Notes: generated by a model not told the origin, from the letters alone. A stretch of 64,000 nucleotides of DNA from Papaver somniferum (GCF_003573695.1 NC_039362.1:12689402-12753401); one strand, 5' to 3'; positions 12,139 through 24,349 are shown, numbered from the stretch's first letter. A program made the numbers and translations.

Positions 12139-13218
12139 TATTTTTTGTTACCCGAAATTGTATCAAACCACCATGATAATAATGTCTCTCTAGTTGGTTA
12201 GGGGGTGTCCTAATGGTAATGTAAATTGCCTAGATTATCCTTTTAACTTTAAAAGACGGAATTATCCTCTACAGTATTTAAACCTAAATGGAAGATGAGA
12301 AGAAACAAACTGTCTTCTTCTTCATCTTCTCTTCGCCTCCATAGTCGACCTCCAACCGGAAAAACTAACGAGAATGACTTATATGAGGTTTATTTTGAAA
12401 AACCCAGTTAGGGGTTTACTTAATTTTGTTCGTTTTAGGTTAAATTTTTATCGAAAACTAGGGTTTTAGATAAAAATTGAAATTCTAAATTTTGGGTTCA
12501 TGTGAGTTACGATTGATTTTAATTCAATTACGAACCGTAATGGAAGATTTTGTTGTTGTTACTGTTTGTAAGAGTCAATTTACAAACCGTAGATTAGTAA
12601 ATCTGAGAATTTAGTTCACTTACGCTTTTTTTCTCTAACCGTAACTTCACTTACGATCGGTGTCGACACCACCATTACGAACCATAAATCTTCTTGCATG
12701 TCTCCAAATAACCTGCGGCTTATAACTTATCAACCGTAATATAGTTACGGTTTGTATTTGTATCAACCATTATCAACCGTAAATGTTCATGAGGCTCAAA
12801 TATATGTTTACGGTTCAAATATTTAGTTGATATACCAACCGTAGTTTATTTACGGTTGGTCTCGATCCTCAGCTTACAAATCGTAATTAGTTACGGTTCA
12901 TCTCAAATTTTTTCTACCAGTCGTAACTGGTTTTACGATTGGGGTTTCCTCAAATTTAACCAGTTATGCTTGGTAGTTCATCAGTTAGGAACTGCCACTC
13001 CCACTTATGGCTTGTTACGTAAACAATTCCAATCGTAAGTACCTCTGAAAATGTAAAAGTTTTGATCTTTTTACGTATTTTAGATAATTTTGAGAAACGA
13101 AAAGCTAATTGGAGCTGAATTAAAGGTATACCTAGTCATATAAAGATTCACCCATCTCAATTTTTTGTCCTATTATATTATCCCTCTAATGATTTTTTCA
13201 CTCCCTATAACAGGTTAC
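12139..13218. repeat. array unit 4
   Basis: The last and somewhat more decayed unit (for example TCGTAATTAG in place of CCGTAATTAG near 12880). Its right end reads CACTCCCTATAACAGGTTAC, followed by TATTTTTTTTACCC, so the flank word is mutated in its last base. Confidence 0.75.
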
Positions 13219-13439
13219 TATTTTTTTTACCCGAAATTGTATCTAGAAAGAAAAAATCAATAAAATAAAAAATGGAAATCATGGACAAAATATAACTTTT
13301 AAAAAACTTAGTATGTCCCAAAAAGAAAATTCGGTCTGTCTGATCTTTCCTATTAAAAGAAAAATAAATAGAAAAAGACAATGGATGGGAAAGACCAGAC
13401 AGATATGAATGAAAACTTTTGCTTATCAAAAAAAAACAA

Positions 13440-13819
13440 AAGATAACTGGAGGTAATATGTGGCGCTTTCCTCTAAAGTGAGTCTGCCTTCATCAAACCT
13501 TCTCTAACACACTTCTCGGGGCTTCCCCTTGAGTGAGTGTGCCTTCATCAATTCTTCTCTAACACACTTCTCCGGCACTCAAATAAAAACCGAGCAGAAG
13601 CTCAGTTTGGAGGGAAAATGAAGTAAACGCGGGAACAGTTTCATCAGAAACTCGAAGAATTTCAAATTCTTATTAACAGGTCAGAATAAAAGAAGATAAA
13701 GAGTTTCTTTAATGGATTCCCATCTTCTCTCAAATCCTCTAAAACCCCATATTTGATTTTATTTAATTTTTATTTTTTTCAATTTTTTTGGATTGATTTA
13801 TTTATTTATCTATTAGTTA
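13440..13819 (+). promoter_or_regulatory. promoter and 5' leader of the TDP1-like gene
   Basis: This gene-free stretch lies between the TIR array and the start codon. A ~40-bp segment (GTGAGT.TGCCTTCATCAA, TTCTCTAACACACTTCTC) is present twice, at about 13479-13520 and 13534-13575. A pyrimidine- and T-rich leader (13700-13815) runs up to the ATG. No clear TATA box position can be assigned. Confidence 0.4.
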
Positions 13820-16800
13820 ATGGAATTAAGAAATTTGAGTAAGAAACGGAGGAGAATCGAGTTAGATTCTTCAGGATTCGTAATCCTGAGAATTCAAAAC
13901 CCTCCTTCTCCTCTGAGTTTAGCCACCACCGCCTGTGATTCCATTATTCATTTGAAATCTGATTCACTTTACACAATTGGTCGTTGTAATCGTTACTGTG
14001 ATTTTGTATATAAAGATTCTAGAATTAGCAATCGTCACTGTCAAATTCTCTTTGATAGTAATCAAAATAAGCTTTTTATCATAGACGGATTCGTTAACAA
14101 CTGTTATTTTTCGAGTGAAAGTGGGAATTTTTTCCGGGTTCGGAAATGTAATAATAAAGAGGGTTTTACTAGGGCTTCTACAAATGGGGTCTTTGTTAAT
14201 GGTATTAGGGTTAAGAAAGGTGGTGTCTTTGAGATTTTTGTTGGTGATAGTGTTTCATTTGTAAAAACTGGGTCAATATCCAAACCGAGTTTCTGTATTT
14301 TAGTGGAAAAGATTGTTTGCAAAGAGGATGTTTTGGGTTGTAATCAGATTAGGTATGGTGGTTGTAGTAGTAGTAGTAAGTGGTTACTGGAGGAGTGTCG
14401 GAAAACCATTGTTGGAGGTTTTGGGTTTGTAAGGAGGCGAAGAAATGAAGACTTGATTGACCGGGCAGTTTTTCTTTTGAATCAATGTAGAGAGACATTG
14501 CATAGTGTTGACCCAGTGGCGCACTTGCGGCGATGTTGTATGGTTTTGAATAAGGAGAGAGAAATGGCAAGGATTGAAAATGGACATCCACATTACTCTG
14601 CAGCTGTTTGTGGCGTTCCGGATACGGATATAGTTGGGGGTGATTTAAGATGTGATTCTGTTAGAGCTGTTTGTCGAGATAATTGTAGTGATTTGAATTT
14701 GAAGAATGATCTGAAGGTATTAGGTTCATCATCTGGGAAGAAGTTTTATCTAAACCGTGTTAAGTTTGTGGATCATGATGCTGTATCCAATCAGCACGAA
14801 GTAGTGTCTCTACCAGAGCTTCTTCATCCTGTTGCAAGCCTTTTGCGTGTATTTATTGCGACATTTACGAATGATGTTTTATGGTAAGCAAAATTCTTCA
14901 CTCCTTCCTGCTAAAGTAAATAGATATTAGTTGACATTTTTTTTTTGTATGTTTCATATCTGAAGAGTGACGATATTGTGGCAGGTTTTTGTCATGTTGT
15001 GAAGTTCCCACTCATCTACCAATAACTATTGCATGTCATAACACAGAGAGGTGCTGGAGTTCGGACCTAGACAAAAGAACCTCAGCACCCTACCCGGAAT
15101 ATCCTAACTTAGTACTAGTGTAAGTGGTGATTGCTTGTTTATCTTGAAAGCAAATTGCATAAATTTTGTTACTGAAAGTTGCCGCTACTAACTAACATAT
15201 ATCGTTTACGTTGATAGTTATCCTCAGTTTCCTGAAGTTATAGCTTTTGGAAAAGACCGCACAAAACAAGGTATTGCATGCCATCATCCAAAATTGCTGG
15301 TCTTGCAAAGGGAAGATAGCATACGCATTGTTGTTACTTCGGCAAATTTAGTCTCAAAGCAGGTAATTATTTTATTTTTGTCTGTTTGTGTTTGTTTCTT
15401 GTTAATCTCTATAAAGAGAAACATGCTTGTGGAGCTTTTTCACCTTCCTGTATTATTGTTATTAAATTCTCATGGTTTTGAGTGCTAACTATTTCGTTAA
15501 ACTGCATGCTCCTGGGCGTTGCTGGTTTGGCAGTGGAATGATGTGACAAATACTGTTTGGTGGCAAGACTTTCCTCGTAGAAGCGAGGCTGATTACTCAT
15601 CTCTCTTTACACATTTTACTGATGGGGACAAATGCTTCAAATCTGACTTTGCTGCTCAGCTAGCTGGGTTTGTAGCATCACTTCTCAGTGATGTACCTAG
15701 CCAGGCACAGTGGATTGCAGAGTTGACTAAATATGACTTTTCTGAGGCCGTTGGTCATCTGGTTGCTTCAGTTCCAGGAATGCATAAACACAAGAATCTG
15801 TATCCGTTGGAGCCTATGAACTTTCTGTCTGTAAGTTGATTTTCCAGCATAATGTTAGGTCAATGCTATGTTTGAAAACACTGCTTCATCATCATTTCCC
15901 TTCTCTTGAATATGCTTGTGACTGTATCATAAGCAGAAAATGATATTGCTTGCTTATGTTGTCAAATCCTGAATCAGGCCAAACATTGTTCATCACGGTC
16001 ATTTGGCACGGAATTCCTTGGTTCTGTCGAAGCTTCTGTAGTTGGTCTAAAGTACCGTTTTCGTACCAGTGCTGATTCAAATGGTGCACAGCTTAAAACA
16101 TTGGCTGCTTTTCTTAGAAGGTGCCAGGAAAATGCATTTGGGATGTCAGAAGTTCTCTTAAGACGAAACACTAATATACCTGCCGACTCAAATGCCGTTA
16201 GTGTTCTCATCTGCGACCTTGATGAAGCGTCCGAGGGAGGTATATTTTCCCAAACTTACCTATGTCTTCCTGTAGAACACTATTTATATATTGAACTATT
16301 TTTCAGGCAGTGAAAGAAACACCTCATTCTTGCATATCAAGTTCATTTGAGATTTTTCTGCTGGTAATTCTAGTGTAATATTCATATGGAACAGATTGCG
16401 TTCAACTAGGCTTTTTGCCGAGAAATATAGCAAATTGGGTTGCTCCGCTGTGTGATTCTGGTCTTTTTAGTTGTACTGCGTGCATCTATCCAAAGGAAGC
16501 ACTTGCAGCTGCTTTAGAAGGAAGCAACAGCAAAGTGCAGTTGATACTTTACGTGGCACAGGCATGTCTTTCTTCCAGTACATGTGTTCGTTGAAGAAAA
16601 ACTAGCCTCGTTTACATGGTCAATAAGAGCTAGTTTTCTATGTTCCATTCCTTCTCTTCTATTTATTCTGGTGCAACGAGTGCTTTGTGAGTAACTTATG
16701 TCTTGATGAAATGTAGGGGCCTAAATTTCATGAAATATCAACTTTGATAAAACCAGTGCATGTTGCTGCCATATGCTCTCTTCTCGCATCTGTGCAGAGG

Positions 16801-18375
16801 TGCTCGGGTATTTGGCGCTTAAGGGAGGTATTGCAACGGAGTTACCTAAATCGTTACTGTTTTATTTATTGATATTTTTCTTAATCATTCTTTATGGTAC
16901 ACACACATCCTTGAATATAATTCTGTAGCTTTGAGCCTTTGATATCCTCTAATTTTTCCTTCGTGGCTGCTCTGCTTCTGTCAGGTTTTAGATCAATACA
17001 AATGGCCTGAGCTACTTGAAACTGATTTTATATACGGTGAGCTTTTTAACAATTTACGTACATGAAGAATTCCAGCATTTCTTTGATTATTCTCACTCGC
17101 ATTTTGGTTTGGTTGTATAAAAAAGGTTCATCCTCCATTGGGACATCAATTGACCCGAAATTCCTAGCTGCTTTTGCGGGAGCAGCTGGAAAGAGATCAT
17201 CCCAGTATGCTGATTCAGAAGAATCTGATCCAGAGGTAGCATGCTTTGTGCAGTAATTACAATCTAGTGCATTCATCCATGAGGTCGAAGTTTCCGACTT
17301 TTACTTGTCTATCCAGTATTGCTCATTAAATTCTCTTTGCAGTGGGGGGTCTGGAATGCGAATCAAGAGGCACGAAATCCATCCATGAGAATCCTTTTCC
17401 CTACTATTCAACGAGTTAAGGATGCACCTTGTGGGATTTGGCCCTCTAGACGGCTTCTTTGCTTCTCAGAGGTATGAAATGGATGACCTCTTTGTTGTTG
17501 ACTACTGCAGTATATATCTAGTTATGTTTGTCATCCTCTTAAGAAATAGAAAGTTAATTATCTTTATATCAACAGAAAACATGGCAAAGGCTGAGAACTG
17601 TAGATATGTTGCGTGATTCCATTCCTCATCCGAAGTGCAGAGTAGGCTATCCCATGCATGTGAAGGTAGTAATTGATTACTATCATTTGTATATGTATAG
17701 TTAATGAGGTGATGACATGGATAGATGGACTGGTTTCTTTGGTTGCTATCATCTGTTAATTTGCATGTTGGAGGTCTAACTCAGTACATATGTTTTATGT
17801 TTTTAGTATTAAGGGGTGACATATATTTGTTTGATAAGCAGGTGGCCAGAAGACGCTTCAGATCTAAGTCATGTAAATCCTCATTTGGTTGGGTGTATTG
17901 TGGTTCGCATAACTTCAGCCCAGCAGCTTGGGGACGTCCAGTAGCTGCGCCATCTGCAGAGAGAACAGATAAATCTGCCGGAACCACCTCTTGTCAGAGT
18001 TCAAGACTACACATCTGTAATTACGAGCTTGGAATTATATTTGTTGTCCCCCCTTGTGATAAGAACTCCAAGTCTACCGACTTGGACGACATTGTTTTGC
18101 CATTTGTTGTGCCTGCTCCAAAATATCGGCATTGTGACAGACCAGCAACTGCAAAGGCTATGAGGGAGGCCTTGGCAGAACTTGGTGAGCTGGAGAAGAA
18201 AAATATTGAAAACCAAGCAGGGGAAGAAGTGGAAGAGACTATGACATTGATGGAAGACGAGGTACCAGAAGAGGAGGAAGTTGTTGAGATGGCTAATTAT
18301 GTTCCCGAAGAGAAGGACGAAGAAAAGGCTTACGCCGAAACCCTTTGGAGCCAAGTTGATTCATCTGAGGGTTGA
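13820..18375 (+). CDS. TDP1: FHA-domain tyrosyl-DNA phosphodiesterase 1 (TDP1 family), 12 exons
   Basis: TDP1 enzymes hydrolyse 3'-phosphotyrosyl links left by trapped topoisomerase I, in the nucleus. Exons: 13820-14883, 14985-15119, 15218-15362, 15534-15830, 15978-16239, 16395-16561, 16717-16827, 16985-17036, 17126-17235, 17343-17471, 17576-17665, 17842-18375; 1031 residues with an open frame throughout. An N-terminal FHA domain shows GR at 54-55, SNRH at 70-73 and NG...VNG at 122-128. The two HKD-type active-site motifs are present: HPK (423-425) followed by TSANL, and HVK (852-854) followed by SHNFSPAAWG. The C-terminal ~75 residues are Glu-rich. The FHA fusion matches the plant-specific (beta-type) isoform, and FHA domains bind phosphothreonine, suggesting recruitment by DNA-damage kinases (inference). 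Intron 6 has a GC donor. Confidence 0.9.
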
Positions 18376-18560
18376 TATTAACTTTCACTTATCTGTAACT
18401 GTTGGTGATTTCATGTTGTATGGTGTGTTGTTGTATACCACTTATAGAAAAAAAAAGGGGGTGTTGATAGATCAACCCCATTCTGTAGGATTCTTTCAGA
18501 CTACTGTATACTGTTAAAAGCCATTGTTAATAAAATCATTTTTTTTTAATAAACAAACAG
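18376..18560 (+). terminator. 3' UTR and polyadenylation signals of the TDP1-like gene
   Basis: AATAAA occurs at 18529-18534 and again at 18548-18553, about 155-175 bp after the stop codon, in a T/A-rich context typical of plant poly(A) sites. Confidence 0.5.
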
Positions 18561-20240
18561 TTTTAGAGTATTTGTTTCGTAAGATTTAGGAACAAGTAAT
18601 TTGAAGTAATTGCTCAGTGAGTCCAGTAATTGTCGAGTCGACTTTTTAAAGTTTACAACGCATCTATTAAGGATACTTCAATTGTTTGTATGTAAGTAAA
18701 TGATTTGTTTGCATTCTTGGAATGTCGTGAGCAACTTCTTATATACGGACATAAATTTCGTTTCTGAAGATGCATGATGATCAGATCTTTGGCAGCTCAT
18801 GGCCTGATAAGCGTTGATTGCAGTCACCGTTTCTTCTTGATTGGGCACTTGACTTCCCAATGCTGGCTTATATGTTCAGGTAAAACGTGATATACCAATG
18901 GCACCTTCAGCAGTATATGGCGGAAAACGCATATGTCAGCCTGCCACATCGATTCCATCCTTTGTAATCCGTCCAAAATTACATCTGATATTATCCGAAG
19001 AAAATATATCTAGATTTTTTTATCCGAATAAGTAATTAACACGATATCTTAAGAAGATATTATCCGAATAAATAATTCAGGTATCCATTTACACTTAGAA
19101 TTATTTATCCGAATAAGTAACTAACCCGTTTATACTTACAAAATTGTTATCAACATTTCCTTTTCTTCTCTTTTCTTCTTTCAAACTTTAATATTAAAAA
19201 TCATTTCAACTGTATTTATCTTGATTTATTTTTATTAGTTGATATTATTTTCATTTCAAAAAATACAAACAATTCTTATTCTTTTAAATAAAAAGTCAAA
19301 TACAAACTAGGAATGAAAACTATACCCCCTCACGCCTAAGCCTAAATTTTCTTGAATATCTAATTTTTGGATAATTTATTCTTTCTCATCTTGTAATTAT
19401 CCAAATACATTTGTATCATCCAAATGAATAGGCTTCAAAAAAAAAATAAAAATAAAAATCTACAGGATGAATGCAATACAATACAATAACACCGCTGTCA
19501 CGGTGGAGAGGCATGATCGAAAAGAAGACAATTACGCCAAATTGAAAAGGTGGAAGTATCACTTTTCATGAAACGGACGGAGTATATCGTTTTATTAGTT
19601 GCAGCGAAAAATTAGTTGATGCGTAAACCAAAATATGGCTGCATAATATGTTATGCATCCTTTGTGGTGGTTTCATAATGACTATGTATTCAATTTTCAA
19701 AAATTGCGCTTAAAAAGAAAAACACCTCCAATTTTTTTCGCAAAAACACTAAATTTGATATTGTAGTTTGTACTCATTCTGTAGATTTCTTTAAAAGCTT
19801 TCCAACGAGATAAAATTTGTAAAATTCTAAAACACGGATTTTTAAATATATTATATTCTAGTTTGCTCGCAGATTATATCCCTGAAAAAATAAAATATAT
19901 AAATAGCTATAATAAAAAAATATACATTTGTGTGAGACTTCAAAAAAAAAAAAAAAACTCCCTTTTTTCGGGGTCTAAAATCAACATTTATGGGATGGAC
20001 AATCTCGCGCTCCGAAAGTGTGTACTAAAATCGCGTAGGCATACGCAAGTAGAATCACTCTGACCTCCACCAGAAACTCTTGAGACTTGAGAGTCGGTTT
20101 CCATTTCCCCTTTGATCGGTACATGCTTTGAGCTTTTCTGTCTTTTTGTGTAGCTAGCTATGATCTGCTGTCTAAAGTAGGCGGCACCGTAGTGCCAACA
20201 AGTGAAAATTCACGTCAAAACTACCTGATGAAGTTAAGCT
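18561..20240. other. intergenic DNA between TDP1 and P450 genes
   Basis: No gene is recognised. The word TTATCCGAATAA and variants recur four or five times between 18990 and 19110, partly in inverted form around TATCTTAAGAAGATAT, suggesting a small AT-rich element. The rest is AT-rich, with A-tracts near 19438 and 19940. Confidence 0.4.
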
Positions 20241-20245
20241 CTGGG

Positions 20246-20253
20246 TATAAAAG
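20246..20253 (+). promoter_or_regulatory. TATA box of the P450 gene
   Basis: TATAAAAG lies 49 bp before the start codon within GGGTATAAAAGGGC, and a short leader (TTTACACACACTCATCAAAACTACAAG in part) follows. The position fits a transcription start near 20275-20285. Confidence 0.7.
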
Positions 20254-20301
20254 GGCATCAAAGACTTTAAGGATTTACACACACTCATCAAAACTACAAG
20301 A

Positions 20302-21902
20302 ATGATTCTTCTACTCGTGTTTACTACCACTTTGTTATTACTGATACTCTTTGTGATCATCAAGAACGGAGAAACTAAAGGGAAATGGAGATTACCACCA
20401 GGGCCAAGAACGGTTCCTTTTCTTGGAAACTTGCACCAGCTTGGTAATGACTTGCCACACATATCGTTCAAGAAGCTTTCAGATAAATATGGATCTATAA
20501 TGTTTCTTAAACTCGGCTCAGTTCCAACTCTGGTGGTCTCTTCAGCCGATGTAGCGAAAGAGATATTCAAAGTACACGACGTTGTGTTTTCGAGTAGACC
20601 GGTGTTGTACGCTCCAAAGAAACTCACATATGGCTGTTCTGATATTGCTTTTGCTCCTTACGGTGTGTACTGGAGAGAAATCAGAAAGACAGCAATCTTG
20701 GAACTATTAAGTGCCAAGAGGATTCTATCGTATCGAGCTGTGAGGAAAGACGAGGTTGCGTTGCTGATCGATTCCATACGTAAATCTTCATCTTCTTCTG
20801 TTCCTGTTAATCTAAGTGAGACTTTTGTTTGCTTTATGAATAACGTGGTATGCCAAGTTGCTTTCGGCGGGGTAAAGTACTATCTCGGAGAAAGTGGTGA
20901 TGCTGGCAAGACTAAGTTTTACGTAATGCTGCGGGAGTTGCAGAACTTGTTTGCCGGATTCAGTATTGCAGATTTCTTCCCGTTGATGGGTTGGATCCAC
21001 AAGTTTAACGGCTTGGACGCAAGAATAAAAAAAAGTTACAGGAAATTGGATGCGTTCTTTAATAAAGTAATCGACGAACATATCAATGCAGATAAATCAT
21101 CGAAACCGGACGTAGAGGATCTTGTGGATGCACTTCTGTTCCGATCTCATAAAGATGACATCCAGAGTGCCACCCTCGTCAGAGATCAAATTAAGGGAAT
21201 TCTAATGGTTCGATGGTCGTTTCGTTTCAGTTATTCATTTCGACTTTCCATTTCTTTGTTATTATAACATAGTTTTTCCACTGGATTTTCCAGGATATAT
21301 TTGTTGCGGGAACTGATACTTCAGCTGTAACACTAGTCTGGACCATGACAGAACTGATGAGGAACCCAACAGCCATGAAGCGAGCACAAGAAGATGTCCG
21401 AACGAAAGTCGGAACTAAAGATTATGTAGAGGAAAGCGATCTTCATAAACTGGGTTACGTGACACTAGTGATAAAAGAAGCACTGAGACTTCATCCTCCA
21501 TTGCCATTACTACTTCCAAGGGAAACCAGAGAAGACTGCACAATCAAAGGATACAACATCCCTAAGAAAACAAGGGTCATCATCAATGCAGCAGCGATTT
21601 CCAAGGATTCAAAATATTGGGAAGACCCAGAAAAATTCCGGCCTGAAAGATTCTTAGATTATAATGTAGATGCTCGAGGACAAAACTTCGAGTTCATACC
21701 ATTTGGAGGTGGACGGAGAGGTTGTCCTGGTATGAACTTTTCGATAGTGCTTGTTGAGCTGGTCCTTGCGAACTTACTTCATTGCTTTGATTGGAAAATG
21801 CCTCCGGGGATGAAAGGTGAGGAAATTGATATGCAAGAAGCCTACGGACTCACACCACATAAGAAGATTCCTCTCTGCCTTGTAGCTAATGGTCGCCAAT
21901 AG
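20302..21902 (+). CDS. cytochrome P450, CYP71 clan (CYP71-family-like), two exons
   Basis: This is a haem-thiolate monooxygenase that would oxidise a small specialised metabolite at the ER using NADPH-P450 reductase; its substrate is unknown. Exons 20302-21207 and 21294-21902 give 503 residues, the usual length. Residues 1-20 are a hydrophobic membrane anchor, and the proline hinge PPGP is at 32-35. The I-helix motif AGTDTS is at 307-312, ExxR at 364-367 (EALR), PERF at 419-422, and the haem loop FGGGRRGCPG at 439-448 with Cys446 as ligand. The single phase-0 intron just before the I-helix motif is the conserved CYP71-clan position. All key residues are kept, so it looks functional. It stands alone; no second biosynthetic gene is seen beside it. 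Confidence 0.93.
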
Positions 21903-23094
21903 TGTGTGCAAGATTGCTTTGTTTTTGCTCTTTCTCTTTTTTCTAATTATATATGAAATCGGTTCGAAGCTCTTGCTTATGCATAAATGCTGTTACTTTC
22001 CTTCTCAATATGACGACCCCATTACGATCTTATGAGTATATAATCCAACAGTACTAAAAGCAAAATCACTCACAAACATTTCATCGAACAATTTATGTGC
22101 AGTTCCATCTATACAGAAATTTACTCAAAACAACAACAATTTCATGAATTAATTGATAAATTCCAAATCAAACCAAGAAAACTAAACGTGGGTTCTAATC
22201 AGCTTCATAAACTTTTGAGCAAATTTCAATTGGCAAGAGGAGCCATGAGTTAAACTGAATGCCATTCACCGTGAAAAAATGGCACCATCTTAGGGGTCAT
22301 TGAAAACGCCTTCGCGGTGAAAAAAGCTGGAACAATTATTATGGGTATGATTCATGACCGAACAAAAATTATGGATGGCACAGCACTTTCTGGGACGAAA
22401 GACTGGGACACCTGTTCAAATTCTTAGCCCTGTCAGAGTTTTTGGTCTGATATGGTGGTGTCTTTTGCTTCGTTCTCTGTAGGTCAACAGTCAACTGACC
22501 CAGGGCACGAGTGAATGTAGCACGATTCAAAAAGACACGACGGTCAAAAAAACACGGTCAGTCAAAAGATACTTATCACCCGTTAGATCAAATACATCAA
22601 CGATCCTAATTAGACCGGAAAAAAAACAAATCGGGCAGGTCTGACCTTTATAAGAAGTAGTTTTCTTTGCCTCTTTATTTCAGTTCTTCCTATGTGTAGA
22701 GCAAGGAAAAAACCCTAACCCTAAACAACAGATCCCTATTGCAAAATCATGGCCGATTGTTCATCACCATCCTCAGCAACTACGATGTTATCGCACGATG
22801 ATCTTTCCTTTCATTAAATTAAAATAACTAGGTATCCTCTTGGGTTTAATATGTGCAGGGCTTTCGATAGAGCCTCTCCCTGTGGTGTTTCTACCTTTTT
22901 TTTTTCTTTTCTTTTGATGGAACAGGGGCTACACAGAGCCATTAGTGACAAGGTCTTGGGACCATGTTGGTGGTTAAATTGTATATTACATTTGAAAATG
23001 AAAATCTACTGCGTTGTAATTTAAGTTTTTAGTTTCTACCGTCTTTTGAGTTAGTACTTTTTATAGCCGATCTCCATGAGTGTGTATACTTTAT
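21903..23094. other. intergenic DNA with a truncated gene leader
   Basis: No full gene. At 22650-22820 there is a promoter/leader-like segment: a TTTATAAG word, a pyrimidine tract, a telo-box run (AACCCTAACCCTAAAC, 22711-22726) and an ATG (22749) opening a frame of only 22 codons (MADCSSPSSATTMLSHDDLS...). It looks like the 5' end of a gene whose body has been lost. Confidence 0.35.
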
Positions 23095-23150
23095 ATTAAC
23101 CTAGTATAACACGCATGCGCGATGCGCCTGCCGTTGCGTTCATTTCGTAA
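23095..23150 (-). mobile_element. possible Helitron 3' end (hairpin plus CTAG)
   Basis: On the minus strand GGCGCATCGCGCATGCGTG can form a short CGCAT/ATGCG stem, followed by TTATACTAG. Plant Helitrons end in a GC hairpin followed by CTRR. The base after CTAG is G, not the expected T, and no 5' end was identified. A degenerate copy of the same GC segment lies at about 24156-24185. Confidence 0.25.
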
Positions 23151-23303
23151 TTTTGTTGTTTTCATGGTGTAATCACCGATCAAAATCAACACTCGGTCAA
23201 TGGTTAAAATCAACGATCAACGCCAAATGGTGAAAACTCATTTCATAATAATCTGCAAAAAATAATTACGCCAAATGGTGAACTCAAAGTTCAAACCAAC
23301 TAA

Positions 23304-23648
23304 GAGCATCTCTACCAGAGGGTGGATTTATTTATTTTTAGTGTCACGTAGGATGTTAGACCCCCATTTGACATAAATCCATCTCCAATAGTAGGGTCCT
23401 ACAAATTAGGAGGGACCAACTACTAAATATGAAGGTGTTCAAGAAAGTGTTATCCACACCTCGGGTCGCATATCCATATTATGTTTTTAACTAATTTTCT
23501 TGTAATACTAAGAGTCGGAACCCTCACTGTTAGAGATGGTTTTTTAAATATGAGGTCTTATATTTACTCTATGTGTAGACCACATAAATAAAAGGACTAA
23601 ATAAAAAATCCACATAGGATTTTCTCCCCCTTCTCTTGGAGATGCTCC
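23304..23648. mobile_element. MITE-like element with GAGCATCTC ends
   Basis: The left end GAGCATCTCTACCAGAG and the right end CTCTTGGAGATGCTC are imperfect inverted repeats about 345 bp apart. The interior is AT-rich and non-coding. Ends of this kind (GAGCATCTCCAA) are common in short plant DNA elements. No clear target-site duplication is visible, so the superfamily is not assigned. Confidence 0.5.
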
Positions 23649-24247
23649 AACAAAAGAAAGAACACCACTAATAAGACTTGGTAACGAATCTCTTTCCTAA
23701 AAAGACCCATTTAATAATTTTTCTATCATAAATATCCTTTTACCGCAAGAATGTGTATTCGTAAAAATAAGAAAAAAGTCTGGCAAAGAGAAAAGAGGGG
23801 AAAAATAGAAAAAGATAAATAAATTTCTGTGATTCATCACTCATCATCCTCAATTCCTTATTCATGGCTACTGCATTTGCTTCAACGAAGGAATCTAATC
23901 GCATATTTCTTACTTACTACTGGTGGTGGTTTCATCTCGTTGTCATGGCTGCTACTTCTTTTATTTCTACTCAGCAGAGTGAAGTTGAAGTCCCCCCAAA
24001 TCTTTCCAAAATTCTGACTCAAAATTGAATTATTGGTTGGGGCAGAATCTTGTCATATTTGCAGCTTTTCTGACAAACCATTGTTATAAACACCAAACTC
24101 ATGTGCATGCAAATCTAATGATACTCACTTTTCGTCTCCACCTCCTGTCACGGCTGCTACGTGCGATGTGCTTGCCATTCCGTTCTGAAACAATATGATA
24201 AATGATAAAATCTCTTTCAAGGACTCGTTCGCTTTAAATTTCAGTCA
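23649..24247. other. intergenic DNA
   Basis: No gene recognised. A short open stretch at 23829-24017 has no known motif, and its composition (Leu/Ser from CT-rich DNA) argues against coding. Confidence 0.3.
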
Positions 24248-24349
24248 TTAAACTTCTCTTTGCCTGTTTGTCGGATGCCGAACACCATCAGGATCAACAT
24301 CCTCCAAAGCTTTGTAAATAATCTCATACATCATTTGAATTGTTTTATG
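24248..24349 (-). pseudogene. orphan terminal exon of an unidentified gene
   Basis: On the minus strand a good acceptor (ATTTTGCAG) opens a 33-codon frame, HKTIQMMYEIIYKALEDVDP followed by DGVRHPTNRQREV and a stop. The codon pattern looks real and the acceptor is consensus, but no upstream partner exon was identified and the family is not recognised. It may be part of a captured or decayed gene. Confidence 0.35.

Larger units (their letters stand above)
8913..13226. mobile_element. four-copy tandem array bounded by terminal inverted repeats (hAT-like TSD)
   Basis: The left end (8921) reads GTAACCT, then TATAGGGGCTGAAGAAATCA. The reverse complement of this end closes each unit, at 10010, 11060, 12138 and 13218. 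TATTTTTG immediately precedes the left end (8913-8920) and immediately follows the first right end (10011-10018), an 8-bp duplication as made by hAT transposases. The left terminus occurs only once, so the element first inserted as a single copy and was then amplified together with about 36 bp of flank. No transposase frame is present. Confidence 0.7.

Noticed and set aside
11776..13038. Related 60-codon frames in array units 3 and 4
   Set aside because: They read through the AACCGTAA motif field, are not kept open in units 1 and 2, and show no coding bias.
20172..20627. 151-codon minus-strand frame
   Set aside because: It lies antisense to the P450 N-terminus, has no domain and is explained by the coding strand.
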